Below, piece after piece: positions 33,999 to 42,123 of a stretch of 64,000 nt of DNA. Source of the DNA: Exiguobacterium sp. s122 (GTDB lineage: Bacteria; Bacillota; Bacilli; Exiguobacteriales; Exiguobacteriaceae); contig NZ_JACSMD010000001.1 of NCBI RefSeq assembly GCF_018618475.1, forward strand, positions 1,426,001 through 1,490,000, read 5' to 3'. Position 1 is the stretch's first letter. Each line of letters opens with the position of its first letter. The notes under the pieces were generated by a model that was not told the DNA's origin, did no database searches, and worked only from the letters and a program-made list of their open reading frames with translations. The translations under genes were made by a program, and so were the position numbers.

Positions 33999-34725
33999 CG
34001 ACCTCACCTCTTCTTCGTTGAGTAAATTCAAGCACGAACGGATCATCACTCGCACGCATCTCAGCAGGCGTACCGACGACGACCAGTTGTCCCTCTCGCA
34101 TGAGCGCAATCCGGTCACCGAGTTTCATGGCTTCGTCAATGTCATGTGTGACAAATAAAATCGTCTTCCCAAGTTCGTCATTCAATCGTTTGACGTCATT
34201 TTGGAGTTGTCCTCGGCTAATCGGATCGAGCGCGGAAAACGGTTCGTCCATTAAAATGACTTCTGGGTCAGCCGCTAGCGCCCGGAGGACACCGACGCGT
34301 TGTTGTTGACCTCCGGACAGTTCCGTTGGCTTTTTCTCACGAAGGACAGGATCGAGTCCAGCAATGTTCATCAATTCCGTGACGCGATCTTTCGTTTTTT
34401 GTTTCGGCCACTTCAATAAATCTGGAACGACTGAGATGTTTTCTTCAACTGTTAAATGAGGGAATAAAGCAATCTGTTGAAGCACATAGCCAATGTTTCG
34501 TCGCAACTCAAAAATATCAAACTGATAAATCTCTTTTCCGTCGATTAAGATTTTACCATCCGTATGATCGATGAGACGATTCACCATCTTCATCGTCGTT
34601 GTTTTTCCACACCCTGACGGACCGATCAATACAAATATTTCTCCTTTTTCGACCGTTAAGTCTAAGTCTTTCACGGCCAATGTCCCATCGTCGTAACGCT
34701 TGGAAACATTTTGAAATTCTATCAA
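33991..34725 (-). CDS. Osmoprotectant ABC transporter ATP-binding protein
   Basis: 244 residues. Walker A GPSGCGKTTT, Q-loop, signature LSGGQQQRVGVLRAL, Walker B VILMDEPFSALD and H-loop FVTHD. Closest to OpuCA/ProV, but it stops right after the nucleotide-binding domain: the C-terminal CBS pair that senses ionic strength in OpuA-type transporters is absent. The start is TTG seven bases after GAGGAGG; GTG three bases earlier is the alternative. A SigB-like promoter lies about 50 bases upstream. Confidence 0.92.
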   Translation of the reverse strand: MIEFQNVSKRYDDGTLAVKDLDLTVEKGEIFVLIGPSGCGKTTTMKMVNRLIDHTDGKILIDGKEIYQFDIFELRRNIGYVLQQIALFPHLTVEENISVVPDLLKWPKQKTKDRVTELMNIAGLDPVLREKKPTELSGGQQQRVGVLRALAADPEVILMDEPFSALDPISRGQLQNDVKRLNDELGKTILFVTHDIDEAMKLGDRIALMREGQLVVVGTPAEMRASDDPFVLEFTQRRRGEVDA

Positions 34726-34773
34726 CACAACCCCTCCTCAGCTCATTCCTGTTATGGAAAGTCAAATATTAGT

Positions 34774-34799
34774 TTGCCCGAATATTGTCTACTTTAAAC
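34774..34799 (-). promoter_or_regulatory. SigB-like promoter of the osmoprotectant transporter operon
   Basis: Minus-strand GTTTAA (34794-34799, perfect SigB -35), 14-base spacer, GGGCAA (34774-34779, four of six). Osmoprotectant uptake is a common SigB target in Bacilli. The arrangement matches the L25/Ctc promoter at 3478-3503. Confidence 0.5.
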
Positions 34800-34838
34800 A
34801 ACAAAAGGTTCTCCCGTGAAGGAAGAACCTGTTTTTTT
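34800..34838. terminator. Terminator of the 3D-domain gene
   Basis: AGGTTCT (34806-34812) pairs with AGAACCT (34824-34830). T-rich sequence follows on both strands, stronger on plus. Confidence 0.6.
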
Positions 34839-34842
34839 AAAT

Positions 34843-35550
34843 TTAGTTGACGGTCACTTGGATATGACGGCGTCCCCACTGAATCGCTTCTTCTTTTGTA
34901 TCGACGAGCAAGTCCACGATGTTACCTTTGATCCGTCCTCCGGTATCGAGTGCAATCGCATCACCAATCCCTTCAAGGTGCACGATGGTACCGAGCGGGA
35001 TGACAGAAGGGTCAACTGCGATAATTCGCATACCGTTATAGAGAATCGAGTCCGTCACGTCATGTCCTGTCGCTGTCAAGACACGGCCGCTGTAAGTACC
35101 GTTGTCAGCGGCATCGTTCGTATAGGCCGTCGACTCGACTTGGATGACGTGACGACTTGCTTTTGTTGAAACGGGTTGCGCGACAGGCGTCGTCTGTTCC
35201 TCTGCCGCTTTTTTTGCTTCAGCTACTCGCGCAGCTTCCGCTTGCTTTGCCGCTTCTTCGAGTCGTTTTGTCTCGAGCTCCGCCTTCTCTTTGGCGACTC
35301 GTTTCGCTTCTTCCGCTTCGCGTTTTGCTCGTTCTGCCGCACGACGCTTCTCTTCTGCAAGCCGTGCCTCGCGCTCTTCTTTTTGCTTCGCTTCACGTTC
35401 AATCGCTTGTCGTTCAAGTTCTAGCGGATTTTGGACGATTTTTTGTTCCGTACCGATTCCGATTTGAGCAGCCTCTGTAGCCGAAGAAACGGCAAACACG
35501 CCAGTCATCGAAATGAACAAGACGAACATATATTTAATCAATGGTTTCAT
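34843..35550 (-). CDS. Secreted 3D-domain cell-wall protein with coiled-coil (YocH-like)
   Basis: 235 residues. Signal peptide (about 1-28, ending near SSATEAA), then a 90-residue Lys/Glu/Ala/Arg-rich coiled coil (about 40-125), and a C-terminal 3D domain with the three-aspartate motif: STAYTNDAADNG, AVDPSVIPLGT and LDTGGRIKGNIVDLLVDT. 3D domains are double-psi barrels like lytic transglycosylase MltA. The coiled coil replaces the LysM repeats of YocH and resembles PcsB-type tethers. GAAAGGTG precedes the ATG giving MKPLIKYMF; the earlier GTG lies in that sequence. WalR-box-like sites lie upstream. Confidence 0.88.
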   Translation of the reverse strand: MKPLIKYMFVLFISMTGVFAVSSATEAAQIGIGTEQKIVQNPLELERQAIEREAKQKEEREARLAEEKRRAAERAKREAEEAKRVAKEKAELETKRLEEAAKQAEAARVAEAKKAAEEQTTPVAQPVSTKASRHVIQVESTAYTNDAADNGTYSGRVLTATGHDVTDSILYNGMRIIAVDPSVIPLGTIVHLEGIGDAIALDTGGRIKGNIVDLLVDTKEEAIQWGRRHIQVTVN

Positions 35551-35648
35551 AGTAGTTAACACCTTTCGCGTTATGTAACGAACAGGTGTTAATTTACCAT
35601 GAGTGAGCGCATGCGTGTGCGGATTGACAGGAAGTGAAATATTTCTGC

Positions 35649-35682
35649 AATGTATCGATGGAATTCGTTACAGATTGTAACA
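35649..35682 (-). promoter_or_regulatory. Candidate promoter with imperfect WalR-like site before the 3D-domain gene
   Basis: Minus-strand TGTTAC, four bases, TGTAAC (35667-35682) followed 12 bases on by a -10-like TACATT (35649-35654). WalR boxes are TGTWAH-N5-TGTWAH, so the spacer here is one base short. The position over the -35 fits an activator. Confidence 0.35.
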
Positions 35683-35714
35683 TTTAATAGGAACGGCTCT
35701 ATAAAGCCATTGCA

Positions 35715-35763
35715 TTAAAAAATTACAGAACCGTTACAAAGAAAGGTGTAACGAATCTGTAAT
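35715..35763 (-). terminator. Long terminator of the DUF2157/GDYXXLXY operon, arms matching WalR boxes
   Basis: Arms 35722-35738 and 35747-35763 pair at 16 of 17 positions around an eight-base loop and are followed by six T on the minus strand, 14 bases after the stop codon. Each arm also reads TGTAAC-N5-TGTAAT, an exact WalR box, one on each strand. Confidence 0.85.
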
Positions 35764-35776
35764 CTGTTTGCAAAAC

Positions 35777-36235
35777 TTATTCGGTTTCAATCGGACGTAA
35801 ATCATGGGCCCGAACCATGCCCCACGGTGCGATATCCACTTCGACTTCAAACGTTTTCGCACCCCGAATGACTTCGGCCTCTTCATCGGTTACCCGATAA
35901 GAACTTAAATCGTCGACATAAACTTGGCGATCAAAATAGTTCGCCCGAATGCCGCCAAAGAAAGGTCTCGAATTGACCCGGTCAACCGTCGCATATCCAT
36001 CTTCTCCGTCTTTAAACGTCACATAAACGGTACCCGACTCCACGTCCTGCCGCCCTCGAAACGTATCGTACTCGAGGTAAATCGAGTCGCCAAAGAACGG
36101 GTCATACGGTTCATACGTGGTCGCCTTGAACGTATACGTCTGCCCGAACCAGGAGACCGCATAGACGAGCAACACGAAGCCGACGGCAATGAGCACTTGA
36201 ATGATTGGCAACAGCCAAGGTGTCATGCGTTTCAT
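35777..36235 (-). CDS. GDYXXLXY-type membrane protein
   Basis: 152 residues. One N-terminal membrane segment (about 8-27), then an extracytoplasmic beta-rich domain with YDPFFGDSIYLEYD, the GDYXXLXY-like motif (here GDSIYLEY), and a C-terminal PWGMVRAHDLRPIETE. Such proteins are found next to DUF2157 membrane proteins in many bacteria; the function of the pair is unknown. The ATG overlaps the DUF2157 stop codon. Confidence 0.82.
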   Translation of the reverse strand: MKRMTPWLLPIIQVLIAVGFVLLVYAVSWFGQTYTFKATTYEPYDPFFGDSIYLEYDTFRGRQDVESGTVYVTFKDGEDGYATVDRVNSRPFFGGIRANYFDRQVYVDDLSSYRVTDEEAEVIRGAKTFEVEVDIAPWGMVRAHDLRPIETE

Positions 36236-37407
36236 GTCCGTACATCCCCTCTCGTCCGGCTACGCCACCACAAAGCGAGCGACAATCCGAATACGATGAG
36301 CGCCCCGATCAAGAAGAAGAGCGAGATGTCGAGACGATCCCATACATAGATGAAGTAAATGGTCATCTGGACGACTAAGAAATAAATGAAAGCGAGTACG
36401 ATCGGTTTGCGTTGATGATCTTGCCAAACGAGATAACCGAGTGCGACGACTTCGAGGAATATGGCGAGTAAGATGCCTGAGTCGTCATACAACGAGAACG
36501 GGATGACAGCGAGTAGGCTCACCCACATCAGCTCCGCGCGTCGATGCAGTAAATACATCGCGACGAGTGCGGCTGATAAGACCGTCGCTTCGATGACGGA
36601 CGGCGGTCGTTGAGACAACCAACCTTCTGTCGCATTGATAAGGTACCCGATCGAGAGGACAGCCGCTACGAATAAATACAAATAGTTCCATTGTGCTCGT
36701 TCGCGGTATATGACAAATAAGACATGCATGATGACGAGTGCCCAAAGTGGCCAGAACCGTCCTTCATAGTTCGCGTATTGCCCGATGATGACGATCAGGC
36801 CGTAAAAGCTGAACCAAGCAAAAATACGGTCGAGCTCATTGTCCACAAAATGAAACCAAGCCCACGTGATGATGAGCCCGAGTAAGATAAGTGTCAAACC
36901 GATGCCTTGAAAGCTGTTCGTGATTGCCAAAAAGCCTCCGAGTGCGGCAATGAACGTGAAAATCGGATGTTGATAAATTAACTTATGCAAGACGGCGACG
37001 CCGAACATGAGCCAAAACAGGAGTGGCACTTGGGAAGTAAGATTATATGTGGTAAAGATGACGATCATCGTAGCGACGAAGAAGACGATACCGAAGACAC
37101 GAAACAGCGTCACGAAGCGCGGTGCACGCGTTTTTACTTGCTCGGCCGCTACATACATTCCGACCATGAACACGAGAAAAATCGCCACTTTCAGAAGGTC
37201 CGGGATGGCCTGCCAATTCGCAGCGACAAAACTGAACAGACTGAGGGCGAGCAAGATGGACCCGATGATCACGAGGATTGGCGGTTTGTGTTCCGATTTC
37301 TCACGTAGCGCCAATCGCTCATGCTCATATGCGACAAGTCGTTGCCCTGTCGCGTCATCTAACAACCCAGCCTCTTTCCATTCACGTACTTTGTTATCAA
37401 TGGACAT
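36232..37407 (-). CDS. DUF2157 polytopic membrane protein
   Basis: 391 residues. The DUF2157 N-terminal cytoplasmic domain (about 1-45, VREWKEAGLLDDATGQRLVAYE) is followed by about eleven hydrophobic segments. The function of the family is unknown. The second ATG (giving MSIDNK) is chosen because AAAGGG abuts the first. Upstream lies the DUF2187 gene on the same strand, 27 bases away. Confidence 0.85.
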   Translation of the reverse strand: MSIDNKVREWKEAGLLDDATGQRLVAYEHERLALREKSEHKPPILVIIGSILLALSLFSFVAANWQAIPDLLKVAIFLVFMVGMYVAAEQVKTRAPRFVTLFRVFGIVFFVATMIVIFTTYNLTSQVPLLFWLMFGVAVLHKLIYQHPIFTFIAALGGFLAITNSFQGIGLTLILLGLIITWAWFHFVDNELDRIFAWFSFYGLIVIIGQYANYEGRFWPLWALVIMHVLFVIYRERAQWNYLYLFVAAVLSIGYLINATEGWLSQRPPSVIEATVLSAALVAMYLLHRRAELMWVSLLAVIPFSLYDDSGILLAIFLEVVALGYLVWQDHQRKPIVLAFIYFLVVQMTIYFIYVWDRLDISLFFLIGALIVFGLSLALWWRSRTRGDVRT

Positions 37408-37434
37408 CGGAATCATCCCTTTCGATTCAAAAGG

Positions 37435-37635
37435 TCAGCTAGCGCGTTCGATCAATTCCAATTCTGATTTAAGTAAAACTTGTTTTTCAAATTCAAGTCC
37501 TAGTTGCTGAAATTCTTCCATGATGGAAACGTCTCCGATGACGGTATTCGTCAATACGGCAGTCACTTCTGCGACCCATCCTTCACGCGTTGATTTCACG
37601 ATATCACCTACAACGAATTCTATAGACACAACCAT
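37435..37635 (-). CDS. DUF2187 family small protein (YkvS-like)
   Basis: 66 residues, small SH3/KOW-like beta-barrel pattern: VVGDIVKSTREGWVAEVTAV, TVIGDVS, then a helical tail (EEFQQLGLEFEKQVLL). Related to B. subtilis YkvS. Function unknown. GGAAGTGA precedes the start. Confidence 0.8.
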   Translation of the reverse strand: MVVSIEFVVGDIVKSTREGWVAEVTAVLTNTVIGDVSIMEEFQQLGLEFEKQVLLKSELELIERAS

Positions 37636-37676
37636 TCACTTCCAATCTTAAATTTGTTTCTATCATTATAACGAAA

Positions 37677-38303
37677 TTATATCCGTTTGAATACGTTTTC
37701 TTTTATGTGTTTAATGAATTGTGACAATATTTTTCCAGTAAGTCCCCAAATAATGTAGTCGCCGTGTTCATAAAAAGGCTCTTTCATTTTAATTACCCGT
37801 TTTTCATACGCTTTAGCATTCGCCATCCGGTCAAACGGAATATTTTGATCCGGATTCATCGTCCATTCCATTTCGCCATGGAACGGGTCGATATACAGCA
37901 ACGTGTCGACTGGGACAGTGAAAAGATGATCGACTTCATCTGTCAATTTGACGTTCGGCACGATGGGAATGATGCCGACGAACGGATAGATTAATTGTCG
38001 GTGCGGCGTCGCTAGTGGCTGCAATCGGCCGATGACTTCGATGTCTGAAAGTGGGAGCGTCAACTCTTCACTCGTTTCTCGGATGGCTGCCTCGAGCGGT
38101 GTCTCACCTTGATCTAAACGTCCGCCCGGGAACGCGATTTCACCTGGTTGCCGACGCATCTTATGGGAACGGACTTCGAAGACGACGTGCCACTCGCCAT
38201 CGATTTCGGTCAATGGAATCAAGACCGCTGCCGTCTGTTCATAATTTTCTTCCATTGAAAAGCTTTCACGCAACTGGTTTTCATTAATTGATGATTCCTT
38301 CAT
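37677..38303 (-). CDS. NUDIX hydrolase, CoA-pyrophosphatase type
   Basis: 208 residues. The NUDIX box GGRLDQGETPLEAAIRETSEEL is split as GGRLDQGET and REtsEEL with all acidic ligands. Upstream, RSHKMRRQPGEIAFPGG is the NuCoA motif that marks CoA diphosphatases (LLTKRS...GQISFPGG type). The start is the ATG giving MKESSINENQ, preceded by GAGGTGA; the longer in-frame start would overlap the divergent monooxygenase gene. Likely removes oxidised CoA or other nucleotide derivatives. Confidence 0.88.
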   Translation of the reverse strand: MKESSINENQLRESFSMEENYEQTAAVLIPLTEIDGEWHVVFEVRSHKMRRQPGEIAFPGGRLDQGETPLEAAIRETSEELTLPLSDIEVIGRLQPLATPHRQLIYPFVGIIPIVPNVKLTDEVDHLFTVPVDTLLYIDPFHGEMEWTMNPDQNIPFDRMANAKAYEKRVIKMKEPFYEHGDYIIWGLTGKILSQFIKHIKENVFKRI

Positions 38304-38408
38304 GCGGGTCACCTCACTCCTTATGTTTTCTACACTTCCACCCTTCTCTCCTCGTTTAAACGTGTCCAATGTCGGAAATATCATTATTAACGATAGGAGA
38401 TGGTAGAT

Positions 38409-39941
38409 GTGGATCAACAAGTAGACGTATTGATTGTCGGTGCGGGCCCGACCGGCCTCACTCTCGCCTTGACCCTTGCTCGCTATGGCATCTCGTTTGA
38501 GATTATCGACCGGAAGACGACTCCGTCAAATAATTCACGGGCAATCGGCATACAACCGCGCACGATTGAGGTGTTCTCGCGCCTAGACGTCGCCAAAGAA
38601 GTCCTTCGTCGCGCGCGAACGATTGAGAAAGGGAACTTATATTTTTCTGGACAGTGGACGGCCAAGCTCGAGTTCTCACGGCTCGTCACGCCTTACCCGT
38701 TCGTGACGCTACTTCGTCAAAATGAAACAGAGGCGATTCTCGAGCAGGCGCTCAATCGTCATGGCCATCACGTTCGACGTGGGGAATCACTCATCTCCCT
38801 CACACATTATCCGTCCCGCGTGCTCGCTCATCTCGAAGGGGACACGTCACGCACGATTGAAGCCAAATACGTCGTCGCGGCCGATGGTGCGAACAGCTCG
38901 ATTCGACGGATGCTCGCCTTGCCGTTCAGTGGAAAATCGTTCAAAGAATCTTGGGTGCTCGCAGACATGAAAGCGAAATGGAACATCTCACGTGAAGAAG
39001 TGCATATTTTCTTTTCAAATCGCGGAGTACTTGAAGTGTTTCCGTTGACGGATGATACGATTCGGATTACAGGAAATCTAGCCAATGATGCGGCGTTCGA
39101 TGAATCGAAATTGCGCGAATTGGTTGAACAACGTAGCCATATGCCCGTTGAGATCGAGGAGGTCGAATGGTTCTCATTATTCCGGGTGCATAATCGGATG
39201 GTGGACGCGTTCATTCATAACCGGGTTATTTTGATGGGAGATGCGGCGCATATCAACTCACCTGTCGGGGGACAAGGGATGAACACAGGAATCGCCGACT
39301 CGTTCAACCTCGGTTGGAAACTATGGCTTCATATAAAAGCGGGCGCTTCTTTCGGTGTCGTTTCGACGTATCGAGACGAACGGGAGCACGTCGCCCGAAA
39401 TGTCCTTCAAACGACAAACGTCGCGACGGAGGTGCTACAGACGACGTTGCCGATGCTGTTACCGTTTCAGGCGCTCGGCGCGGATGTGTTTACCCGCGTC
39501 AACTTGATTAATCAAAAAATCACGGAACGGATTGCCCAACTCCACCTCTCCTATCCGTCCCATTCCCGCGTCCCGTTCCAACGTGTGGCGGAAGGCAAGA
39601 TTTTTCCTGAGATTGAAATGATTCGGACGGACGATGGGATGCGTCAAAAAATCTCTGAAGTCGCGGACGGCCGGTTTCAAGTGCTTGTCCTCGACGACGA
39701 ATCACGCGACGCGACAGAACTGTACGACTATTTAAATCAGCATCAAGCCTTTTTCCAAATCATCACGCTGTCGAAAACGAGCCGTCCCTTCTTTGACCAA
39801 GGTAACGAGCTCGCCAAGTCGTTCTTCATGCGACGTGGTGTCCTCGTCATACGTCCAGATGGTTACCTTCTCCATAAACAACGTCATTTACGGCTCGCTC
39901 CGCTCCAAGAGAAAATGGGCGACTGGCTTCCATTCGAATAA
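38409..39941 (+). CDS. FAD-dependent aromatic monooxygenase (PheA/TfdB/MhpA group)
   Basis: 510 residues. FAD motifs: VDVLIVGAGPTGLTLALTLA with DRK at the ribose site, VVAADGANSSIRRML (DG motif) and VILMGDAAHINSPVGGQGMN (GD motif). A thioredoxin-like C-terminal domain of about 110 residues (FQVLVLDDESRD to the end) is typical of phenol hydroxylase-like enzymes. Substrate unknown. The start is GTG nine bases after AGGAG; an ATG directly on the Shine-Dalgarno is unlikely. Alone between a divergent NUDIX gene and convergent small genes. Confidence 0.9.
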   Translation: MDQQVDVLIVGAGPTGLTLALTLARYGISFEIIDRKTTPSNNSRAIGIQPRTIEVFSRLDVAKEVLRRARTIEKGNLYFSGQWTAKLEFSRLVTPYPFVTLLRQNETEAILEQALNRHGHHVRRGESLISLTHYPSRVLAHLEGDTSRTIEAKYVVAADGANSSIRRMLALPFSGKSFKESWVLADMKAKWNISREEVHIFFSNRGVLEVFPLTDDTIRITGNLANDAAFDESKLRELVEQRSHMPVEIEEVEWFSLFRVHNRMVDAFIHNRVILMGDAAHINSPVGGQGMNTGIADSFNLGWKLWLHIKAGASFGVVSTYRDEREHVARNVLQTTNVATEVLQTTLPMLLPFQALGADVFTRVNLINQKITERIAQLHLSYPSHSRVPFQRVAEGKIFPEIEMIRTDDGMRQKISEVADGRFQVLVLDDESRDATELYDYLNQHQAFFQIITLSKTSRPFFDQGNELAKSFFMRRGVLVIRPDGYLLHKQRHLRLAPLQEKMGDWLPFE

Positions 39942-39943
39942 CG

Positions 39944-39978
39944 TAAAAAAACGCTCGACTCTCATTTAGAGTCGAGCG
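39944..39978 (-). terminator. Terminator between the monooxygenase and an 87-residue protein gene
   Basis: CGCTCGACTC (39952-39961) pairs perfectly with GAGTCGAGCG (39969-39978). The T run is on the minus strand; the plus side is weaker. Confidence 0.75.
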
Positions 39979-40225
39979 ATTCCTTGTTGTAATACAAGAC
40001 GCCTGGCGCCGACAACGTCAAATCGTAAAACGCTTCAAACGCCTCGATGTCTTCGAGCTTTCGGAAATCGACTTTATTCGTCTCGCTGTTCGGGATGGCG
40101 ACGATAATCCCTTCGGCGGTCGATTTGATCATGCCGGTCTGACCGTTATGAATTCGGATATAAAGCACTTGCTCTTTCTCGAGCAATTGAACCGCTTCGC
40201 GGCGTGATTGAATGGACGTTTTCAC
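39962..40225 (-). CDS. Small protein of unknown function, 87 residues
   Basis: Soluble. A basic N-terminal helix (TSIQSRREAVQLLEKE) then strands YIRIHNG, GMIKSTAEGIIVAIP and a C-terminal FYDLTLSAPGVLYYNK. No known domain. The start is GTG after GAGGGGGA. It diverges from the 102-residue membrane protein gene by 94 bases. Function unknown. Confidence 0.65.
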   Translation of the reverse strand: MKTSIQSRREAVQLLEKEQVLYIRIHNGQTGMIKSTAEGIIVAIPNSETNKVDFRKLEDIEAFEAFYDLTLSAPGVLYYNKESLDSK

Positions 40226-40319
40226 AAAATCCCCCTCTTCTTCTTTGAGTATAACGGGGAAAGTCGGTTGCTTTCAAGCGTCGTCCCCGATAAAATATTG
40301 TAAAGAAGGAGTGGACGCT

Positions 40320-40628
40320 TTGGATATGGTTTGGAATGATATGAGGACGTTATTGATTGTTATACTCGGTGCACTGTTTCTAATTCTCGTGACCGTTCGA
40401 ACGATTCGGAATCTACGTTGGATTCGATTCGGAGAGGCATTCGGGAAGCAAGGCGAGGCACTGCTCGAGGATTACGCATACTTGTCCGAAAAAGGGATCG
40501 AGTGCCGAGTTGAACAAGGTTTACCGACGGGACGGTTGTTCCGACCACTCGCAAAAAACCTCGATGATCGAGTCGCCCTGTTTGTCCATCGAAAAGATGC
40601 AGCAGCGGCGCGAAAATTACTTCAATAA
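40320..40628 (+). CDS. Small single-span membrane protein, 102 residues
   Basis: The start is TTG eight bases after AAGGAG (protein MDMVWND); an ATG six bases later is the alternative. One membrane segment (about 9-26: LLIVILGALFLILVTV) and a cytoplasmic tail whose end (GIECRVEQ ... VALFVHRKDAAAARKLL) recalls the strand-helix end of DUF2007-type putative signalling domains. That resemblance is faint. Function unknown. Confidence 0.65.
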   Translation: MDMVWNDMRTLLIVILGALFLILVTVRTIRNLRWIRFGEAFGKQGEALLEDYAYLSEKGIECRVEQGLPTGRLFRPLAKNLDDRVALFVHRKDAAAARKLLQ

Positions 40629-40684
40629 CAACAACACCCTATAACAGCGGGCCCAGGACGTCCGACTGCTATAGGGTGTTGTCA
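40629..40684. terminator. Bidirectional terminator
   Basis: ACAACACCCTATA (40631-40643) pairs perfectly with TATAGGGTGTTGT (40670-40682), with a CAG/CTG extension. It lies between convergent stop codons. Confidence 0.75.
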
Positions 40685-41257
40685 TTTATGTACCTGTCGC
40701 TCTGAACAGTAATACGCAATTTGTTTGATTGTCGGTTCTGTCAGAAGCTCAAGCTTTGTTCGAGAAATGACATCATCGATGATCTCAAATGAAGACGAAC
40801 AGTTCGCGCGAAGTCGTTCGACCTTCAAGCGGCTCGTCTCTGGGAAGATTAAAAAGGATGTGACCGGAACGGGTTGCCCACACTGTCTCTTTAATCGTCC
40901 ACGAATCTGTTTCGTGATTTCATCGAGCTCGTGAATCGGATGTGGGTGGATGGTCTTCCAACCGAGCGATGTTTCGTGACGGCATTCGCGATTCGACATG
41001 TGAACAGCTGACGTCGTCCGATTGATTTTAACTAAAAACACGCCTTTTGGCCCAGCGAGAACATAATCAAACAACGTCGCGTCGATTTTGACATGCTCGA
41101 TCATCATCCAGTCAAAACGGCACGTCTGTCGTAAAACTTCAACGAGCTCCTCGGTATACGATTTAGCCGGTTCAATCACTTCCACTTTCGTGCGAAACAA
41201 ACCCTTCGTCTGGCGTTTTTCTGGTTCTTTCGGTGCGGCCGTCAACACGTGTAACAT
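40682..41257 (-). CDS. NERD-like domain protein with altered catalytic motif
   Basis: 191 residues. The central FDYVLAGPKGVFLVKINR lines up with the NERD (nuclease-related) strand pattern DHVVVGPFGVFVIEVKN, keeping the Asp, Gly-Phe and strand spacing. The ExK dyad is replaced (FLVKIN), so nuclease activity is doubtful. The remainder (HELDEITKQIRGRLKRQ, VTSFLIFPET) also follows NERD order. The start is the ATG giving MLHVLTAAPK, eight bases after AGGAGG; an in-frame GTG overlaps it. It directly follows gpsB. The assignment is by eye only. Confidence 0.55.
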   Translation of the reverse strand: MLHVLTAAPKEPEKRQTKGLFRTKVEVIEPAKSYTEELVEVLRQTCRFDWMMIEHVKIDATLFDYVLAGPKGVFLVKINRTTSAVHMSNRECRHETSLGWKTIHPHPIHELDEITKQIRGRLKRQCGQPVPVTSFLIFPETSRLKVERLRANCSSSFEIIDDVISRTKLELLTEPTIKQIAYYCSERQVHK

Positions 41258-41275
41258 CGCATCCACCTCCTCTCC

Positions 41276-41572
41276 TTATTCGCTCGGTCCGACTTGTTTG
41301 CCGAAGACAGCTTTCTCCAAGTTTGAAATACGTCGTAACATATCATAATTGGAGGCGACCGGTTGTGACTGTTTCACCGGTTCAGCCTGCTCGCTCGACC
41401 CGCGACGTAATGACTCATTTTCTTGACGCAGGCGCTCGATTTCTTTCGCCATCTTTTCGTAGTCGCGGATGACAACGTCAAGAAATTGATCGACTTCTTC
41501 TTGTGAATATCCACGGAGGGCTGTTTTGAATTCTTGTTTATAAATCGCTTCTGCTGTTAATTCCGTTTGCAT
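41276..41572 (-). CDS. gpsB: Cell-cycle/cell-wall protein GpsB
   Basis: 98 residues, DivIVA-like N-terminal domain (IYKQEFKTALRGYSQEEVDQF) with coiled coil to about residue 65 and the short trimerising C-terminal helix (YDMLRRISNLEKAVFGKQ). GpsB shuttles PBP1 between side wall and septum; a PBP1 gene lies 5 kb away. The start is the ATG giving MQTELTAE with GGGAGTGAA upstream. It follows ypsA with a five-base gap, as in Bacillus. Confidence 0.95.
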   Translation of the reverse strand: MQTELTAEAIYKQEFKTALRGYSQEEVDQFLDVVIRDYEKMAKEIERLRQENESLRRGSSEQAEPVKQSQPVASNYDMLRRISNLEKAVFGKQVGPSE

Positions 41573-41577
41573 CGTCT

Positions 41578-42123
41578 TCACTCCCATTGTTGTTCCCATT
41601 GTTTTTCTTCTTCAATGACACGTAAGTCCTCAGGTGTAATCATAAATAACGTCATATCGTGCTTTCGTTTCGCCCCATCGACAAGAAACCGGGGGCTTCC
41701 TCCCGTCTCTTCGTCAAACAAGGTGATGAGTCCTGCCGCTTTATCCAAAAAGAATGCGGTTTTTGCGCGAAGTTGGCTCGGATCCTCATATGGACGTTGC
41801 GTCAACGGCTCAAAGAAATCCGCTTCGAGTTGTAGCTGCATGAATAGTTCCTGCTCGTATGGCTTGTATCGCTCCTCCATTTCCAAAAATGGAGGGAATA
41901 CAGCAATTTTGATTGGGTACGTTTCCCTTAACTCTAACAATACTTGTCCGGCCCATAATTCACAACCGTTTGTCCCGCTAAAGATGAACCATTCCCCACC
42001 TAGTTCTATCGCCTCTAAGATTTTACGACGATACGCTTCCTGAATGATTTCAATACCCGGATGATCGGCTTTGAAAATCCCGAGCTCATGCGGACGATAG
42101 CCGGTAATCGCAACGACTTTCAT
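41578..42123 (-). CDS. ypsA: YpsA, SLOG-family protein (DUF1273)
   Basis: 181 residues. SLOG/Rossmann nucleotide-binding fold: MKVVAITGYRPHELGIF, FIFSGTNGCELWAGQVLLEL, AGLITLFDEETGGSPRF. In Firmicutes YpsA affects cell division and lies next to gpsB (ypsB). The start overlaps mrfB (ATGA). Confidence 0.93.
   Translation of the reverse strand: MKVVAITGYRPHELGIFKADHPGIEIIQEAYRRKILEAIELGGEWFIFSGTNGCELWAGQVLLELRETYPIKIAVFPPFLEMEERYKPYEQELFMQLQLEADFFEPLTQRPYEDPSQLRAKTAFFLDKAAGLITLFDEETGGSPRFLVDGAKRKHDMTLFMITPEDLRVIEEEKQWEQQWE

Noticed and set aside
35157-35480. Plus-strand open frames over the 3D-domain gene
   Set aside because: They are the complement of the Lys/Glu/Ala coiled-coil repeats (Leu/Phe/Ser/Arg-rich), not a membrane protein gene.
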